Assembly (NCBI RefSeq): GCF_023073715.1
Contig: NZ_JADPKA010000026.1
Span: 124,001-188,000 of the forward strand
Reading direction: 5' to 3'
DNA from: Bradyrhizobium sp. 164
Lineage (GTDB): Bacteria > Pseudomonadota > Alphaproteobacteria > Rhizobiales > Xanthobacteraceae
Length of the DNA: 64,000 nucleotides
Part shown: piece by piece, positions 29,264 through 37,141 of the stretch
Position numbering within the stretch: position 1 is the first letter of the stretch
Layout of the letters: the number at the start of each line of letters is the position of its first letter
The notes under the pieces: model-generated
Seen by the model: only the letters and a program-made list of their open reading frames with translations
What the model was told of the DNA's origin: nothing
The model's database searches: none
Translations under genes and position numbers: made by a program

Positions 29264-29890
29264 TCATGCTGCCCTGGCGTCGACATTGCCGATCCAGTCG
29301 CGGGCCAGCGTGACGTCGGCTTGCGACAATGGGTGCCCTGCCGGCAGGACCCTGTGGGTGACGCTCGCGCCTGCTTGCGAGAGCAGAGCCGTGAGGTGGG
29401 CTGAATTGCCAGCCGGCACGATCGGGTCGCCTTGCCCGGACAACAGCAGGACTGGCTTGCCTGCAAGATCGGTTTTTGGCGGATCCGACAGCGGTACCAT
29501 GGCGCGCAACAGGATCGCGCCTGCAAGCACGTCCGGCTCCAGCAGCAACAGCGCGGCAGCGATGTTGGCACCGTTAGAGAAGCCGACCGCGACCGGCGCG
29601 GCGAGGCCGTAACGTTGTCGCGCCTCCGTGACGAAGTCGGCGAGTTCGTGTGCGCGCCGGCGCAAATCGTCCTCGTCGAACACGCCTTCGGCCAGGCGGC
29701 GGAAGAAGCGCGGCTTGCCGTGCTCGAGCACGCGGCCGCGCGGCGAGAGCAGGGCGGCGCCGGGCGATATCATTCGGCCGAGGCCGAGCAGGTCGTTCTC
29801 GTCACCGCCGGTGCCGTGCAGCAGCAGGAGTGGGGCCGAGCCCGCGTTGGCCGCGGGCTCGAAACGATGGATGAATGAACTCTCGGTCAT
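29264..29890 (-). CDS. Alpha/beta-hydrolase (phospholipase/carboxylesterase; MhqD-like)
   Basis: A 208-residue carboxylesterase of the YpfH/MhqD type. The oxyanion region is LLLLHGTGGDENDL near residue 21, the nucleophile elbow is GFSNG with Ser105, and the catalytic Asp (GQGDPIV) and His (LPAGHPLSQ) follow near residues 155 and 188. The start overlaps the stop of the dioxygenase gene upstream on the same strand by 4 bases, so the two are coupled. In Bacillus the equivalent MhqO-MhqD pair detoxifies quinones and catechols. The same role is inferred here from gene pairing. Confidence 0.87.
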   Translation of the reverse strand: MTESSFIHRFEPAANAGSAPLLLLHGTGGDENDLLGLGRMISPGAALLSPRGRVLEHGKPRFFRRLAEGVFDEDDLRRRAHELADFVTEARQRYGLAAPVAVGFSNGANIAAALLLLEPDVLAGAILLRAMVPLSDPPKTDLAGKPVLLLSGQGDPIVPAGNSAHLTALLSQAGASVTHRVLPAGHPLSQADVTLARDWIGNVDARAA

Positions 29891-30825
29891 GACACACTCT
29901 CTTCAAGGTTCGGCAACACTTCCTCGATCTGCTTGCGGTGCGCTTCGAGGAAGCCGGGCAGCTTCAGGTCGCGGCCCAGGGTCGCGACGGGTTCGTCGAC
30001 GGCGAAGCCGGGGATGTCGGTCGCGATCTCGAACAGCACGCCGCCGGGTTCGCGGAAGTAGATCGAGCGGAAGTAGTTGCGATCCCTCTGCTCGGTCGGG
30101 TGCAGGCCGTGATTGCTCACGAGCTTTTGCGCCATCTGGCCCTGCTCGGCGTCGTCGGCCGCGCGGAAGGCAATGTGATGCACCGAGCCGCCGCCCTGAT
30201 GTCCCCGCAAGAAGCCCTGGGCTTCGTAGATGTCGACGACGCTGCCTTCGGCATCGCCCGCTGCCTTGAAGCGGATCACCGAGCCTTCGCGCGCGGTCTC
30301 CTTGAAGCCGAACACGTCGGTGAGGACGGCCGCCGTCTTCACTGCGCTGTCGAGCAGCAGGGTCACGCCGTGCAAGCCGCGGATCGCATGCTCGGCCGGC
30401 ACGTCGCCATTGCTCCAGCCCGGCTCGTTCTCGGCGCCGGGAATGCCGACCAGCGCGAGCGCCATCCCGTCGGGGTTGCTGAACGGCAGCACGGACTCAC
30501 CGAAGCGCTTCTCCAGCGCCTCGTGAGCAATGCCCTTCTCGATGAAGCGCTGCGTCCAGTAGGCGAGCGAGCGCTGCGGCACGCGGAAGGCGGTCTGATG
30601 GGTTTCGCCGACACCGCGGCGGCCGGCCGAAACGCCCGCCCACGGGAAGAAGGTCAGGATGGTGCCGGGGCGGCCGGTCTCGTCGCCGTAATAAAAGTGA
30701 TAGGTGGCAGGGTCGTCGAAATTGACCGTCTTCTTGACGAAGCGCAGGCCGAGGTCCCGGGTGTAAAAGCCGAAGTTCCTCATGGGATCGCCCGCGATCG
30801 CGGTGACATGGTGCAGTCCAGACAT
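29887..30825 (-). CDS. Ring-cleaving dioxygenase, glyoxalase fold (MhqO-like)
   Basis: A 312-residue vicinal-oxygen-chelate protein with two tandem glyoxalase-like halves. Metal ligands are expected at the His in the N-terminal GLHHVTAI, the His in VHHIAFRAAD near residue 217, and the Glu in PGGVLFEIATD near residue 268. MhqO-type proteins of this size are hydroquinone- or catechol-cleaving dioxygenases. The start at 30825 is fixed by GGAGG 6 bases upstream and by the family N terminus MSGLHHVTAI; a longer in-frame start at 30852 has no such site. It is the first gene of an operon with the hydrolase and is divergent from a LysR-type regulator. Confidence 0.9.
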   Translation of the reverse strand: MSGLHHVTAIAGDPMRNFGFYTRDLGLRFVKKTVNFDDPATYHFYYGDETGRPGTILTFFPWAGVSAGRRGVGETHQTAFRVPQRSLAYWTQRFIEKGIAHEALEKRFGESVLPFSNPDGMALALVGIPGAENEPGWSNGDVPAEHAIRGLHGVTLLLDSAVKTAAVLTDVFGFKETAREGSVIRFKAAGDAEGSVVDIYEAQGFLRGHQGGGSVHHIAFRAADDAEQGQMAQKLVSNHGLHPTEQRDRNYFRSIYFREPGGVLFEIATDIPGFAVDEPVATLGRDLKLPGFLEAHRKQIEEVLPNLEESVS

Positions 30826-30882
30826 TGTCGTCCTCCAAAATTCGGGGAGCATCGTGCTCTGGTTGGAAATATCGTTCCGCTT

Positions 30883-30900
30883 TGGATTGGAGACAATCCA
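30883..30900. promoter_or_regulatory. Palindromic operator 1 between the dioxygenase and LysR genes
   Basis: TGGATTG (30883-30889) and CAATCCA (30894-30900) form a perfect 7-base inverted repeat around GAGA. The core ATTG-N4-CAAT recurs at 30927-30938, 41 bases away centre to centre (four helical turns). Paired sites on one face of the helix are typical for LysR-type regulators. Confidence 0.6.
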
Positions 30901-30926
30901 TGCAAATATGACGGCTATGTCTATGA

Positions 30927-30938
30927 ATTGGAAACAAT
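30927..30938. promoter_or_regulatory. Palindromic operator 2 next to the LysR start
   Basis: ATTG (30927-30930), spacer GAAA and CAAT (30935-30938) repeat the core of operator 1 with a single base change in the spacer. It ends 12 bases before the LysR start codon, so binding here should also repress the regulator gene. A half-match (GTTGGAAATATC) lies at 30862-30873. Confidence 0.55.
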
Positions 30939-30950
30939 AGGCGCGCCCGA

Positions 30951-31892
30951 TTGGACAAGGTGGCCAGCCTCCGGGCTTTCGTAAAAGTGGTCGAAAGCGG
31001 CAGCTTTGCGGAAGCCGGCCGCCAGCTGCGGCTGTCGCGCTCGGCGATCAGCAAATACATCGCGGACCTCGAGGAGAGTCTCGGCGTCCAACTCCTGAAC
31101 CGCACCACGCGGCACGCGAGCCCGACCGAGAACGGCCAGCGCTATTTCGAGCGTGCGGTGGTGATCCTCTTGGAGATCGAGGCTGCGGACCAGGCGGTGA
31201 CGCAGGCCCAGTCGGCGCCGCGGGGCCTGTTGCGCGTCAACGCGCCGATGTCGTTCGGCACGATGCGGCTGGGGCCGGTGCTCGCCGATTTCATGGCACG
31301 CTATCCCGAGTTGCAGTTCCAGATCGTGCTCAGCGACGATTTGCTCGATCCGGTCCAGGACGGATTTGACGTGACGTTGCGGATCGCGGAGCTGGAATCC
31401 TCCAGCCTGATCGCGCGCAAGATCATGCCGGTGGCGCGCATGATCTGCGCTTCGCCGGATTATCTGGCGCGTCACGGCACCCCAAATCATCCGCAGGATC
31501 TGCGCGAGCACGCCGCGCTGACCTACGGCTTCCTACTCACCGGCAATCAGTGGAAGCTGACCGGCACTGATGGCGATCACTGGATCCAGCCGGCCTGGTC
31601 GCTCTGCGTCAACAACGCCGAGGTGCTGCGCGACGTCGCGATCAACGGCAGGGGGCTGGCGCTGCTGCCCGAGTTCATCGCCGCGGATGCGTTGAAGAAG
31701 GGCGAGCTGCGGACGGTGCTGAACGACTATTTCGCGCCGCCGCTCGCGCTTTATGCGGTGTATCCGCCGACGCGGCATTTGTCGGTCAAGGTGCGTCTGT
31801 TCATCGACTTCCTGGTCGAGCGTTTTGGCCGCGAGCGGGACGAAGCCGGCGGACGCAGACGTGCGGAGGCTAGGGATACTATTATACCGTAA
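30951..31892 (+). CDS. LysR-family transcriptional regulator
   Basis: A 313-residue LysR-type regulator. The winged helix-turn-helix is at about residues 4-60 (FVKVVESGSFAEAGRQLRLSRSAISKYIADLEESLG), followed by the LysR substrate-binding domain with the conserved RGLLRVNAPMSFG region near residue 93. It starts with TTG; the previous stop and the divergent arrangement leave no better start. It faces the MhqO/MhqD-like operon across about 125 bases containing two near-identical palindromes, so it most likely controls that operon in response to a quinone or aromatic compound. It belongs to the subgroup close to DhcR/AaeR-type regulators by overall appearance only. Confidence 0.9.
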   Translation: MDKVASLRAFVKVVESGSFAEAGRQLRLSRSAISKYIADLEESLGVQLLNRTTRHASPTENGQRYFERAVVILLEIEAADQAVTQAQSAPRGLLRVNAPMSFGTMRLGPVLADFMARYPELQFQIVLSDDLLDPVQDGFDVTLRIAELESSSLIARKIMPVARMICASPDYLARHGTPNHPQDLREHAALTYGFLLTGNQWKLTGTDGDHWIQPAWSLCVNNAEVLRDVAINGRGLALLPEFIAADALKKGELRTVLNDYFAPPLALYAVYPPTRHLSVKVRLFIDFLVERFGRERDEAGGRRRAEARDTIIP

Positions 31893-32084
31893 CGGAGACT
31901 GAACTTTCTTCCGATCGCTCAGGACTCATACTTGCGTCCCGACTTCGCGCTTAGGACCAGAGAGCTTCAGCCGCTGCCGGGGCGTCGCCGAGGGCTCTCT
32001 TTCGTGCCGCTGCGAAAAGCGGCGGCGTGATGTGTGGCTCGCCGACACTTCTCGACTTGATTCCAACAAGCGCAGGAGGAGCCT

Positions 32085-32561
32085 ATGCGGAAGTCTCTCA
32101 GCTTTTTCCTTTCTGGCGTAGCATTGATCGTCGCGGCGTCAACCGCTGTAGCGGGCGAGCGGGTGCTTGAGTTCAAGCTGGTTACAAAGCCGATCGATCT
32201 CAAGGTCATCGAGGCCGCAAACGTCGAAGGACAGACGGTTGTGTCAGGCAAATTCTTTGGAGTCGCCGTTTTCAACGACGGCCGTATCGGAGTGAAAGAG
32301 TTCGTCAATACTTCGGACTTGCTCAAAGGGTCGGGCCCGTTCTTCGGCTACAGCACTTACACGTTCGAGGAAGGCTCGATTACGGCGCGCTACACCGGTT
32401 CGGCCAAAGACGGCAAATCAACGGGCGAATACACGATCCTATCGGGCACAGGTGCCTATGCGAACGCCACGGGTACGGGCACAATCGAAAGCGCGCCGAA
32501 CCCATTCAAGGGCGTCAACCTGCTAAACATAAAGCTCGTCGTTAAAACGTCCGGTTCATGA
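32085..32561 (+). CDS. Small secreted protein of the allene-oxide-cyclase-like barrel type, function unknown
   Basis: A 158-residue exported protein. Residues 1-23 form a signal peptide cleaved after VAG or AVA, and AGGAGGAG lies just before the ATG. The mature part has alternating beta strands with YTFEEGSITARYTGSAKDG and YTILSGTGAYANATGTGTIE segments; the GTGAYANATG motif is common in small bacterial barrel proteins distantly similar to allene oxide cyclase and dirigent domains. No catalytic residues can be named. The gene stands alone: LysR upstream in the same direction is 192 bases away and nothing clear follows. GC is slightly lower than that of its neighbours. Confidence 0.7.
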   Translation: MRKSLSFFLSGVALIVAASTAVAGERVLEFKLVTKPIDLKVIEAANVEGQTVVSGKFFGVAVFNDGRIGVKEFVNTSDLLKGSGPFFGYSTYTFEEGSITARYTGSAKDGKSTGEYTILSGTGAYANATGTGTIESAPNPFKGVNLLNIKLVVKTSGS

Positions 32562-32572
32562 CAGCGCAATGT

Positions 32573-32830
32573 TCACAGGTCCCACACCAAGGAAGTTGAT
32601 CCCTTGTGTGGCGTGTTGGCCGGCCGGCGGCACATTGCCGGCCGGGCGACCTGCTGAAGAACCGGGCGGGCGCGGTCGCCCCACTGGTCTTGATCGTAGG
32701 CCTGCAGGATGCGGACAAAATCGGCCATGCTGGATTGATCTCGGTTTTCGGCCATAGCCTCAACCTGAGTATCGGATGCGGGCTGGCTCGCTTGCCAAAA
32801 CCGCCCGAGGACATCGGCGATGTTTCTCAT
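32573..32830 (-). CDS. Possible small hypothetical protein
   Basis: An 85-residue frame on the minus strand beginning MRNIADVLGRFWQAS with an AGAGAG motif about 8 bases upstream. The composition is balanced (aromatic, acidic and amide residues) rather than the Arg/Ser/Pro-rich bias of shadow frames, and it fills an otherwise empty gap. A longer version from 32884 is possible. An overlapping plus-strand frame (32606-32899) looks less protein-like. No domain is recognised. It could be a real small soluble protein or a chance frame. Confidence 0.35.
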   Translation of the reverse strand: MRNIADVLGRFWQASQPASDTQVEAMAENRDQSSMADFVRILQAYDQDQWGDRARPVLQQVARPAMCRRPANTPHKGSTSLVWDL

Positions 32831-33181
32831 GACGTACTCTCTGCAGCCAACTGTGACAGTAGACACCAAGTACTGGAGCGGCATCGCACCGTTCGCTAGG
32901 AGAAAAGCCGGCGGACGCTACACGGCCGGACTTGTCCTGCAACTGCCGGCTCGCGCGGCCGGTTCCGTTGCTTTTCACTCCGCGTTCATAGTTAGCACTG
33001 AGCACTTGGTTGTCGCCATTGTGCGCGGGTATGGCGAGACCATACTGAGGTAGGCTCAGATTGATGAATCGGGAAAAGTTCGATTCGCTCTGCCGCGAAT
33101 TTCACACGCCGCGAAGAGTCGCGATTTCGGGCCTGGTCTTCACCTTCAGGCATCGAGGGCGTTTCGATACGCTGGTCTCCG
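32831..33181. other. Intergenic region before bluB
   Basis: About 350 bases without a supportable gene. No cobalamin riboswitch box is present on either strand here. No strong terminator for bluB is visible apart from scattered short inverted repeats. Confidence 0.4.
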
Positions 33182-33814
33182 CTAGCGCCTCAGCGTGAAC
33201 TCGTCCGCACTGCGCCGGTGCTCCCATTTCGCCTGCTCCAGTTCGGGCCGGTCGCATTGGACTTCCGGATAGCCGATGCAGAGATAGGCGATGAACTTCC
33301 ATGATTCCGGCACGTCGAGAATGGCGTGAATGCGCGCAGGATTCAGGATCGAGATCCAGCCGAGCCCGATGCCTTCCGCGCGCGCGGCGAGCCACATCGC
33401 GGTGATCGCCGCGACGACCGAATATTCCGTCGTCTCCGGCATGGTGGCACGGCCGAGGCCGTGACCGATGTCGCTGGCCTTGTCGGCAAACACGGCGAGG
33501 TGGCCAGGAGCCTGTTCGAGACCCGACAGTTTCAGCGTGGCATAGCGGGTCGCGCGCTCGCCGGTATAGGCGTTCAACGCATCGGCATTGCACGATTTGA
33601 AGTCGTCGATCACGGCTTGGCGCCGTGCGGCGTCGTCGACCGTGACGAAGCGCCAGGGCTGGCTGAGACCGACCGATGGCGAGAGACAGGCGGTCTCGAT
33701 CAGGCGCTCCACCGCGCCGCGTGGTAACGGATCGCCGCGAAAACGCCGCACGTCCCGGCGCCATACGAACAGCTCGCGTAATTGTCGGCGGAAGGCGTCA
33801 TCGAACTCGACCAT
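33182..33814 (-). CDS. bluB: 5,6-dimethylbenzimidazole synthase
   Basis: A 210-residue flavin-destructase of the nitroreductase fold. BluB breaks down reduced FMN with oxygen to make 5,6-dimethylbenzimidazole, the lower ligand of B12. Family features are the WRRDVRRFRGDPLP segment near residue 17, SPSVGLSQPWRFV near residue 46, and GLGWISILNP and IAYLCIGYPE near the C terminus. It lies 3 bases downstream of cobS in the minus-strand operon cobU-cobS-bluB, so lower-ligand synthesis and nucleotide-loop assembly are co-expressed. Its presence shows that the cell makes its own DMB and therefore true cobalamin. Confidence 0.93.
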   Translation of the reverse strand: MVEFDDAFRRQLRELFVWRRDVRRFRGDPLPRGAVERLIETACLSPSVGLSQPWRFVTVDDAARRQAVIDDFKSCNADALNAYTGERATRYATLKLSGLEQAPGHLAVFADKASDIGHGLGRATMPETTEYSVVAAITAMWLAARAEGIGLGWISILNPARIHAILDVPESWKFIAYLCIGYPEVQCDRPELEQAKWEHRRSADEFTLRR

Positions 33815-33817
33815 GGG

Positions 33818-34600
33818 TCAGCGTCCGACCTGGAAGGCCGCGGCAACCAGCAGGATCATGATCTCGCCTGTCTGCTCGAACGCGCCGAGGATGTCGCCGG
33901 TCTGCCCGCCGATCTGGCGGATGGCGAGCCGCGCCAGCATGAACCCGGCGAGCGACAGCAGGATCAGGGCGACCAGCGCCTTGCCCGGCCCGAGCGCGAG
34001 GACGAGAGCGAGCGTCCCAAGTGCGAAGGCGATGGCGACACTGCGGCCCGGCGGCGGCCCCGCGCTCGCCGAAAGCCCATCCGGCCGCGCCAGCGGGACA
34101 AGCGACATGAAGGCCGGCACGCCTGCGCGGGCTGCGATGTGCGCCGCGCACAGCGCCAGCGTGACCGTCCATGGATTGGCGATCGCCGCGAGCGCACTCC
34201 AGCGCAGGCCGAACGACAGGATCAGCGCGCAGACGCCATAGGTCCCAATCCGGCTGTCGCGCATGATCTCGAGCTTGCGCTCGCGCGTTCGGCCGCCGCC
34301 GAGGCCATCGACGGTGTCGGCAAGCCCATCCTCGTGTAGCGCGCCGGTGATGAGGGCGGTAGCGGCCAGCGCGAGCAGGGCGGCAAGGTTCGGCGTCAGT
34401 CCGAACCGGCTGCACATCTTATAGACCAGCGCGCCGGCAAGTCCGACCAGCAGTCCCGCGACGGGCAGCGCCCAGGTTGCACGCGCGATGGCGCCGTCGC
34501 CTGCGGGCTTCGACGATGCCACCGGCAGAATCGTGACGAACGATGCCGCCATCCTGAGATCGGCGATGACGTCTCGCAGAAATTCGGCGCGCGGCATCAT
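33818..34600 (-). CDS. cobS: Adenosylcobinamide-GDP ribazoletransferase (cobalamin synthase)
   Basis: A 260-residue multi-pass membrane enzyme, called CobV in the Pseudomonas denitrificans naming. It joins adenosylcobinamide-GDP to alpha-ribazole in the last step of B12 assembly at the inner membrane. The conserved HEDGLADTVDGLGGGRTRERKLEIMRDSRIG region near residue 89 is diagnostic, and five or so hydrophobic helices are seen. The start overlaps the cobU stop by 4 bases (ATGA), and a second ATG follows immediately. It is the middle gene of cobU-cobS-bluB. It should not be confused with the cobaltochelatase CobS, which is absent from the window. Confidence 0.94.
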   Translation of the reverse strand: MMPRAEFLRDVIADLRMAASFVTILPVASSKPAGDGAIARATWALPVAGLLVGLAGALVYKMCSRFGLTPNLAALLALAATALITGALHEDGLADTVDGLGGGRTRERKLEIMRDSRIGTYGVCALILSFGLRWSALAAIANPWTVTLALCAAHIAARAGVPAFMSLVPLARPDGLSASAGPPPGRSVAIAFALGTLALVLALGPGKALVALILLSLAGFMLARLAIRQIGGQTGDILGAFEQTGEIMILLVAAAFQVGR

Positions 34601-35100
34601 TTCAATTTCATCGGCAGGCCGGCGACGACGAACTCGACCTCGTCGGCAGCCGCCGCGATAGTCTGATTCATGAGGCCGGCGGCGTCGCGAAAGCTGCGTG
34701 CCAGGGCGTTGTCAGGAACGATGCCGAGACCGACCTCGTTAGTGACGAGAACAACTGGGCTTTTCAGCCGGGGCAGGGCGCCGGCAAGATCTTTCACCTC
34801 GCTCTCCCAGTCGCGTTCCGCATGCATCAGATTCGAGAGCCACAGCGTCAGGCAATCCACCAGCCTTGCGCCGCCGCCATCGGTTGCGACCAGCACCTGC
34901 ACGAGATCAAGCGGCACCTCGCGCTCGATCCAGTCGGTTTCGCGCCGCGCGCGATGCGTGGCGATGCGCGCCTCCATTTCGGCATCGAGCGCCTCGGCCG
35001 TCGCGACATAGACGGGCTGCCCGGGAAAGGCCTTCGCTCGCGCTTCCGCACGCGTGCTCTTGCCCGATCGCGCTCCGCCCGTGATCAAGATGACGGCCAT
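34597..35100 (-). CDS. cobU: Adenosylcobinamide kinase / adenosylcobinamide-phosphate guanylyltransferase
   Basis: A 167-residue bifunctional enzyme, called CobP in the Pseudomonas denitrificans naming. It phosphorylates adenosylcobinamide and then adds GMP. The P-loop is TGGARSGKS at residues 7-15 and the guanylylated histidine is probably His49 (RIATHRARR). The LVDCLTLWLSNLM and VTNEVGLGIVP motifs in the second half complete the family pattern. It is the first gene of the minus-strand operon and is divergent from cbiB across 122 bases, which should hold both promoters. No riboswitch is seen there. Confidence 0.94.
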   Translation of the reverse strand: MAVILITGGARSGKSTRAEARAKAFPGQPVYVATAEALDAEMEARIATHRARRETDWIEREVPLDLVQVLVATDGGGARLVDCLTLWLSNLMHAERDWESEVKDLAGALPRLKSPVVLVTNEVGLGIVPDNALARSFRDAAGLMNQTIAAAADEVEFVVAGLPMKLK

Positions 35101-35222
35101 GAAGGTCTCCTATCAGCCCTGACTAATCACCAAACACGGCCAAAGACAAAGCCGAAATCGGGCCTGTAGGGGCTTGCGCTCTGCCTTCGCTTTGCGCAAC
35201 AGGGGCGGAACAGGAGGCGCGT

Positions 35223-36164
35223 GTGGGCTTTGCGGCGGGGATGGTGGTGGCGATGGCGGCGGATGCCCTGCTGGGCTGGCCGTCGTGGCTGTTCGCGCGG
35301 ATCGGCCATCCCGTGACCTGGCTCGGCCGCCTGATCGCGACTATCGACACCGCCTGGAATCGCGCGTCTGACCCGCCGGCGTTTCGCCGCGCCGCCGGCG
35401 TTGCCGGAGCGCTCGCGGTGATCGCGGTCTCAATCGCGCTCGGCTGGATGCTTCAGTCCGTGCTTCCCTGGGGCTGGATTCAGATCGCGCTGGTCGGCGT
35501 CCTGGCCTGGCCCCTGGTCGCGCTGCGCTCGCTGCATGACCATGTCGCGGCTGTCGCGACGCCCTTGCAGGCCGGCGACATCGCCGCCGCGCGCGACGCG
35601 GTCTCGCGGATCGTCGGCCGCGATCCCGCGGCGCTCGATGAGGCCGGTATCGCGCGCGCGGCAATCGAGAGCCTCGCCGAGAACGCCTCCGACGCCGTCG
35701 TGGCGCCGGTGTTCTGGGGCGCGCTGTTCGGCCTGCCCGGCATCTTCGGCTACAAGGCGATCAACACACTCGACTCCATGATCGGACATCGCAGCGAGCG
35801 GCACGAAGCGTTCGGCTGGGCCGCAGCGCGCATCGACGATGTCGCCAATTTCGTTCCGGCGCGCGTGACCGGCTTCCTCTTCGTGCTGCTGGCGTCGCGG
35901 CGATCGGAGGCGCTGTCGTGCATGACCCGCGATGCCCGCCGCCACCGCTCGCCTAACGCTGGCTGGCCGGAAGCGGCCATGGCTGGCGCGCTCGGTGTGC
36001 GGCTCAGCGGCCCACGCATCTATCACGGTAGCGTCACGAACGAGCCCTGGCTCAACGAGGGCGCGCGCGATCCGCTCGCTGCGGACATCAATCATGGATT
36101 GACGGTCTATCGCAGGTCCATGCTGCTTCTCGCCGCGGTGCTTGCGGTCCTGGCCTTCGCGTGA
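35223..36164 (+). CDS. cbiB: Adenosylcobinamide-phosphate synthase
   Basis: A 313-residue membrane protein, called CobD in the Pseudomonas denitrificans naming. It attaches aminopropanol phosphate to adenosylcobyric acid. Family motifs include HPVTWLGRLIATIDTAWNR near residue 23, SLAENASDAVVAPVFWGALFG near residue 150 and a KAINTLDSMIGHRSERHEAFG stretch near residue 178. The GTG start at 35223 has AGGAGG 5 bases upstream. Its stop overlaps the next start (GTGA), so it is coupled to the threonine-phosphate decarboxylase that makes its aminopropanol phosphate substrate. It is divergent from cobU. Confidence 0.94.
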   Translation: MGFAAGMVVAMAADALLGWPSWLFARIGHPVTWLGRLIATIDTAWNRASDPPAFRRAAGVAGALAVIAVSIALGWMLQSVLPWGWIQIALVGVLAWPLVALRSLHDHVAAVATPLQAGDIAAARDAVSRIVGRDPAALDEAGIARAAIESLAENASDAVVAPVFWGALFGLPGIFGYKAINTLDSMIGHRSERHEAFGWAAARIDDVANFVPARVTGFLFVLLASRRSEALSCMTRDARRHRSPNAGWPEAAMAGALGVRLSGPRIYHGSVTNEPWLNEGARDPLAADINHGLTVYRRSMLLLAAVLAVLAFA

Positions 36165-37141
36165 AAGAACGGGGCATGCGCGAGCACGGTGGAAATCTCG
36201 ATCTGGCACAGCAGCGTTTTGGCGGACGCGCAGAGGATTGGATCGACCTCTCGACAGGGATCAACCGGCTGCCTTATCCGGTAGGCGAGGTGAGCGCGCG
36301 CGCCTGGAGCGCGTTGCCGTCGCGCGCCGAAATCGATGCCTTGCATCAAGCCGCGCAGCACGCCTATCGCACGAGCGCACCTGTTGTTGCGATGGGCGGT
36401 GCACAGGCCGCCATTCAACTGCTGCCGCAGCTCGCGGCGCCTGGCCGCGCGCGCATCCTCGCGCCGACCTACAATGAATATGCCGGGGTCCTGTCGGCCG
36501 CGGGCTGGGATGTCCTGGAGGTCGGCGAATTTGACGCGTTGGCCGGCGCAGACCTCGCGATCGTCGTCAATCCCAACAATCCCGATGGCCGCCGCCATTC
36601 GCCCAAGGACTTGCTGGCACTGCTGCCGCGCGTCGGCCATCTCGTGATCGACGAGAGCTTTGCCGACGCCGTCCCGCAGCTGTCGCTTGCTTCGGAAGTC
36701 GATCGGCCGCGGCTGTTGATCCTGCGCTCGTTCGGAAAGTTTTATGGCCTTGCCGGCCTTCGGCTTGGCTTCGCAATTGGCAATGCGGCGGATATCGGCA
36801 AGCTTGCGTCGATGTCGGGTCCATGGCCGGTCTCGGGAGCGGCGATCGCGATCGGTTGCCGCGCCTTGCGCGACGATGCCTGGGCTGAGGCTACCTCAGC
36901 GCGGCTCGCACGCGACTGTGTTCGGCTCGACGCCATGGCGCAGTCGCAAGGCTGGACGCTTATCGGCGGCACGCCGTTGTTTCGTCTTTACCAGACACCT
37001 AACGCGCTGGCCGCGCAGGAAAAGCTCGCGCGCGCCCAGATCTGGTCGCGCGTTTTCGCGCGAGAGCCGGCATGGCTGCGCCTCGGGCTTCCCGGCAGCG
37101 AATCCGAATGGACGCGCCTTGCCGAGGTGCTAGCGGGCTAA
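36161..37141 (+). CDS. cobD: Threonine-phosphate decarboxylase (PLP enzyme)
   Basis: A 326-residue class I/II aminotransferase-fold enzyme, called CobC in the Pseudomonas denitrificans naming. It decarboxylates L-threonine phosphate to aminopropanol phosphate for the nucleotide loop of B12. The N-terminal [14 protein letters not shown] and [12 protein letters not shown] motifs are typical, and the PLP lysine is Lys193 in [15 protein letters not shown]. The GTG start overlaps the cbiB stop; an ATG five codons later is an alternative. Its 3' end overlaps the 3' end of cobQ on the other strand by 12 bases. Confidence 0.92.
   Translation: MKERGMREHGGNLDLAQQRFGGRAEDWIDLSTGINRLPYPVGEVSARAWSALPSRAEIDALHQAAQHAYRTSAPVVAMGGAQAAIQLLPQLAAPGRARILAPTYNEYAGVLSAAGWDVLEVGEFDALAGADLAIVVNPNNPDGRRHSPKDLLALLPRVGHLVIDESFADAVPQLSLASEVDRPRLLILRSFGKFYGLAGLRLGFAIGNAADIGKLASMSGPWPVSGAAIAIGCRALRDDAWAEATSARLARDCVRLDAMAQSQGWTLIGGTPLFRLYQTPNALAAQEKLARAQIWSRVFAREPAWLRLGLPGSESEWTRLAEVLAG

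Noticed and set aside
35101..35222. Possible riboswitch between divergent cobU and cbiB
   Set aside because: None of the B12-box segments (GCCACTG, GGGAAGGC, GAGACCTGCC) occurs on either strand.
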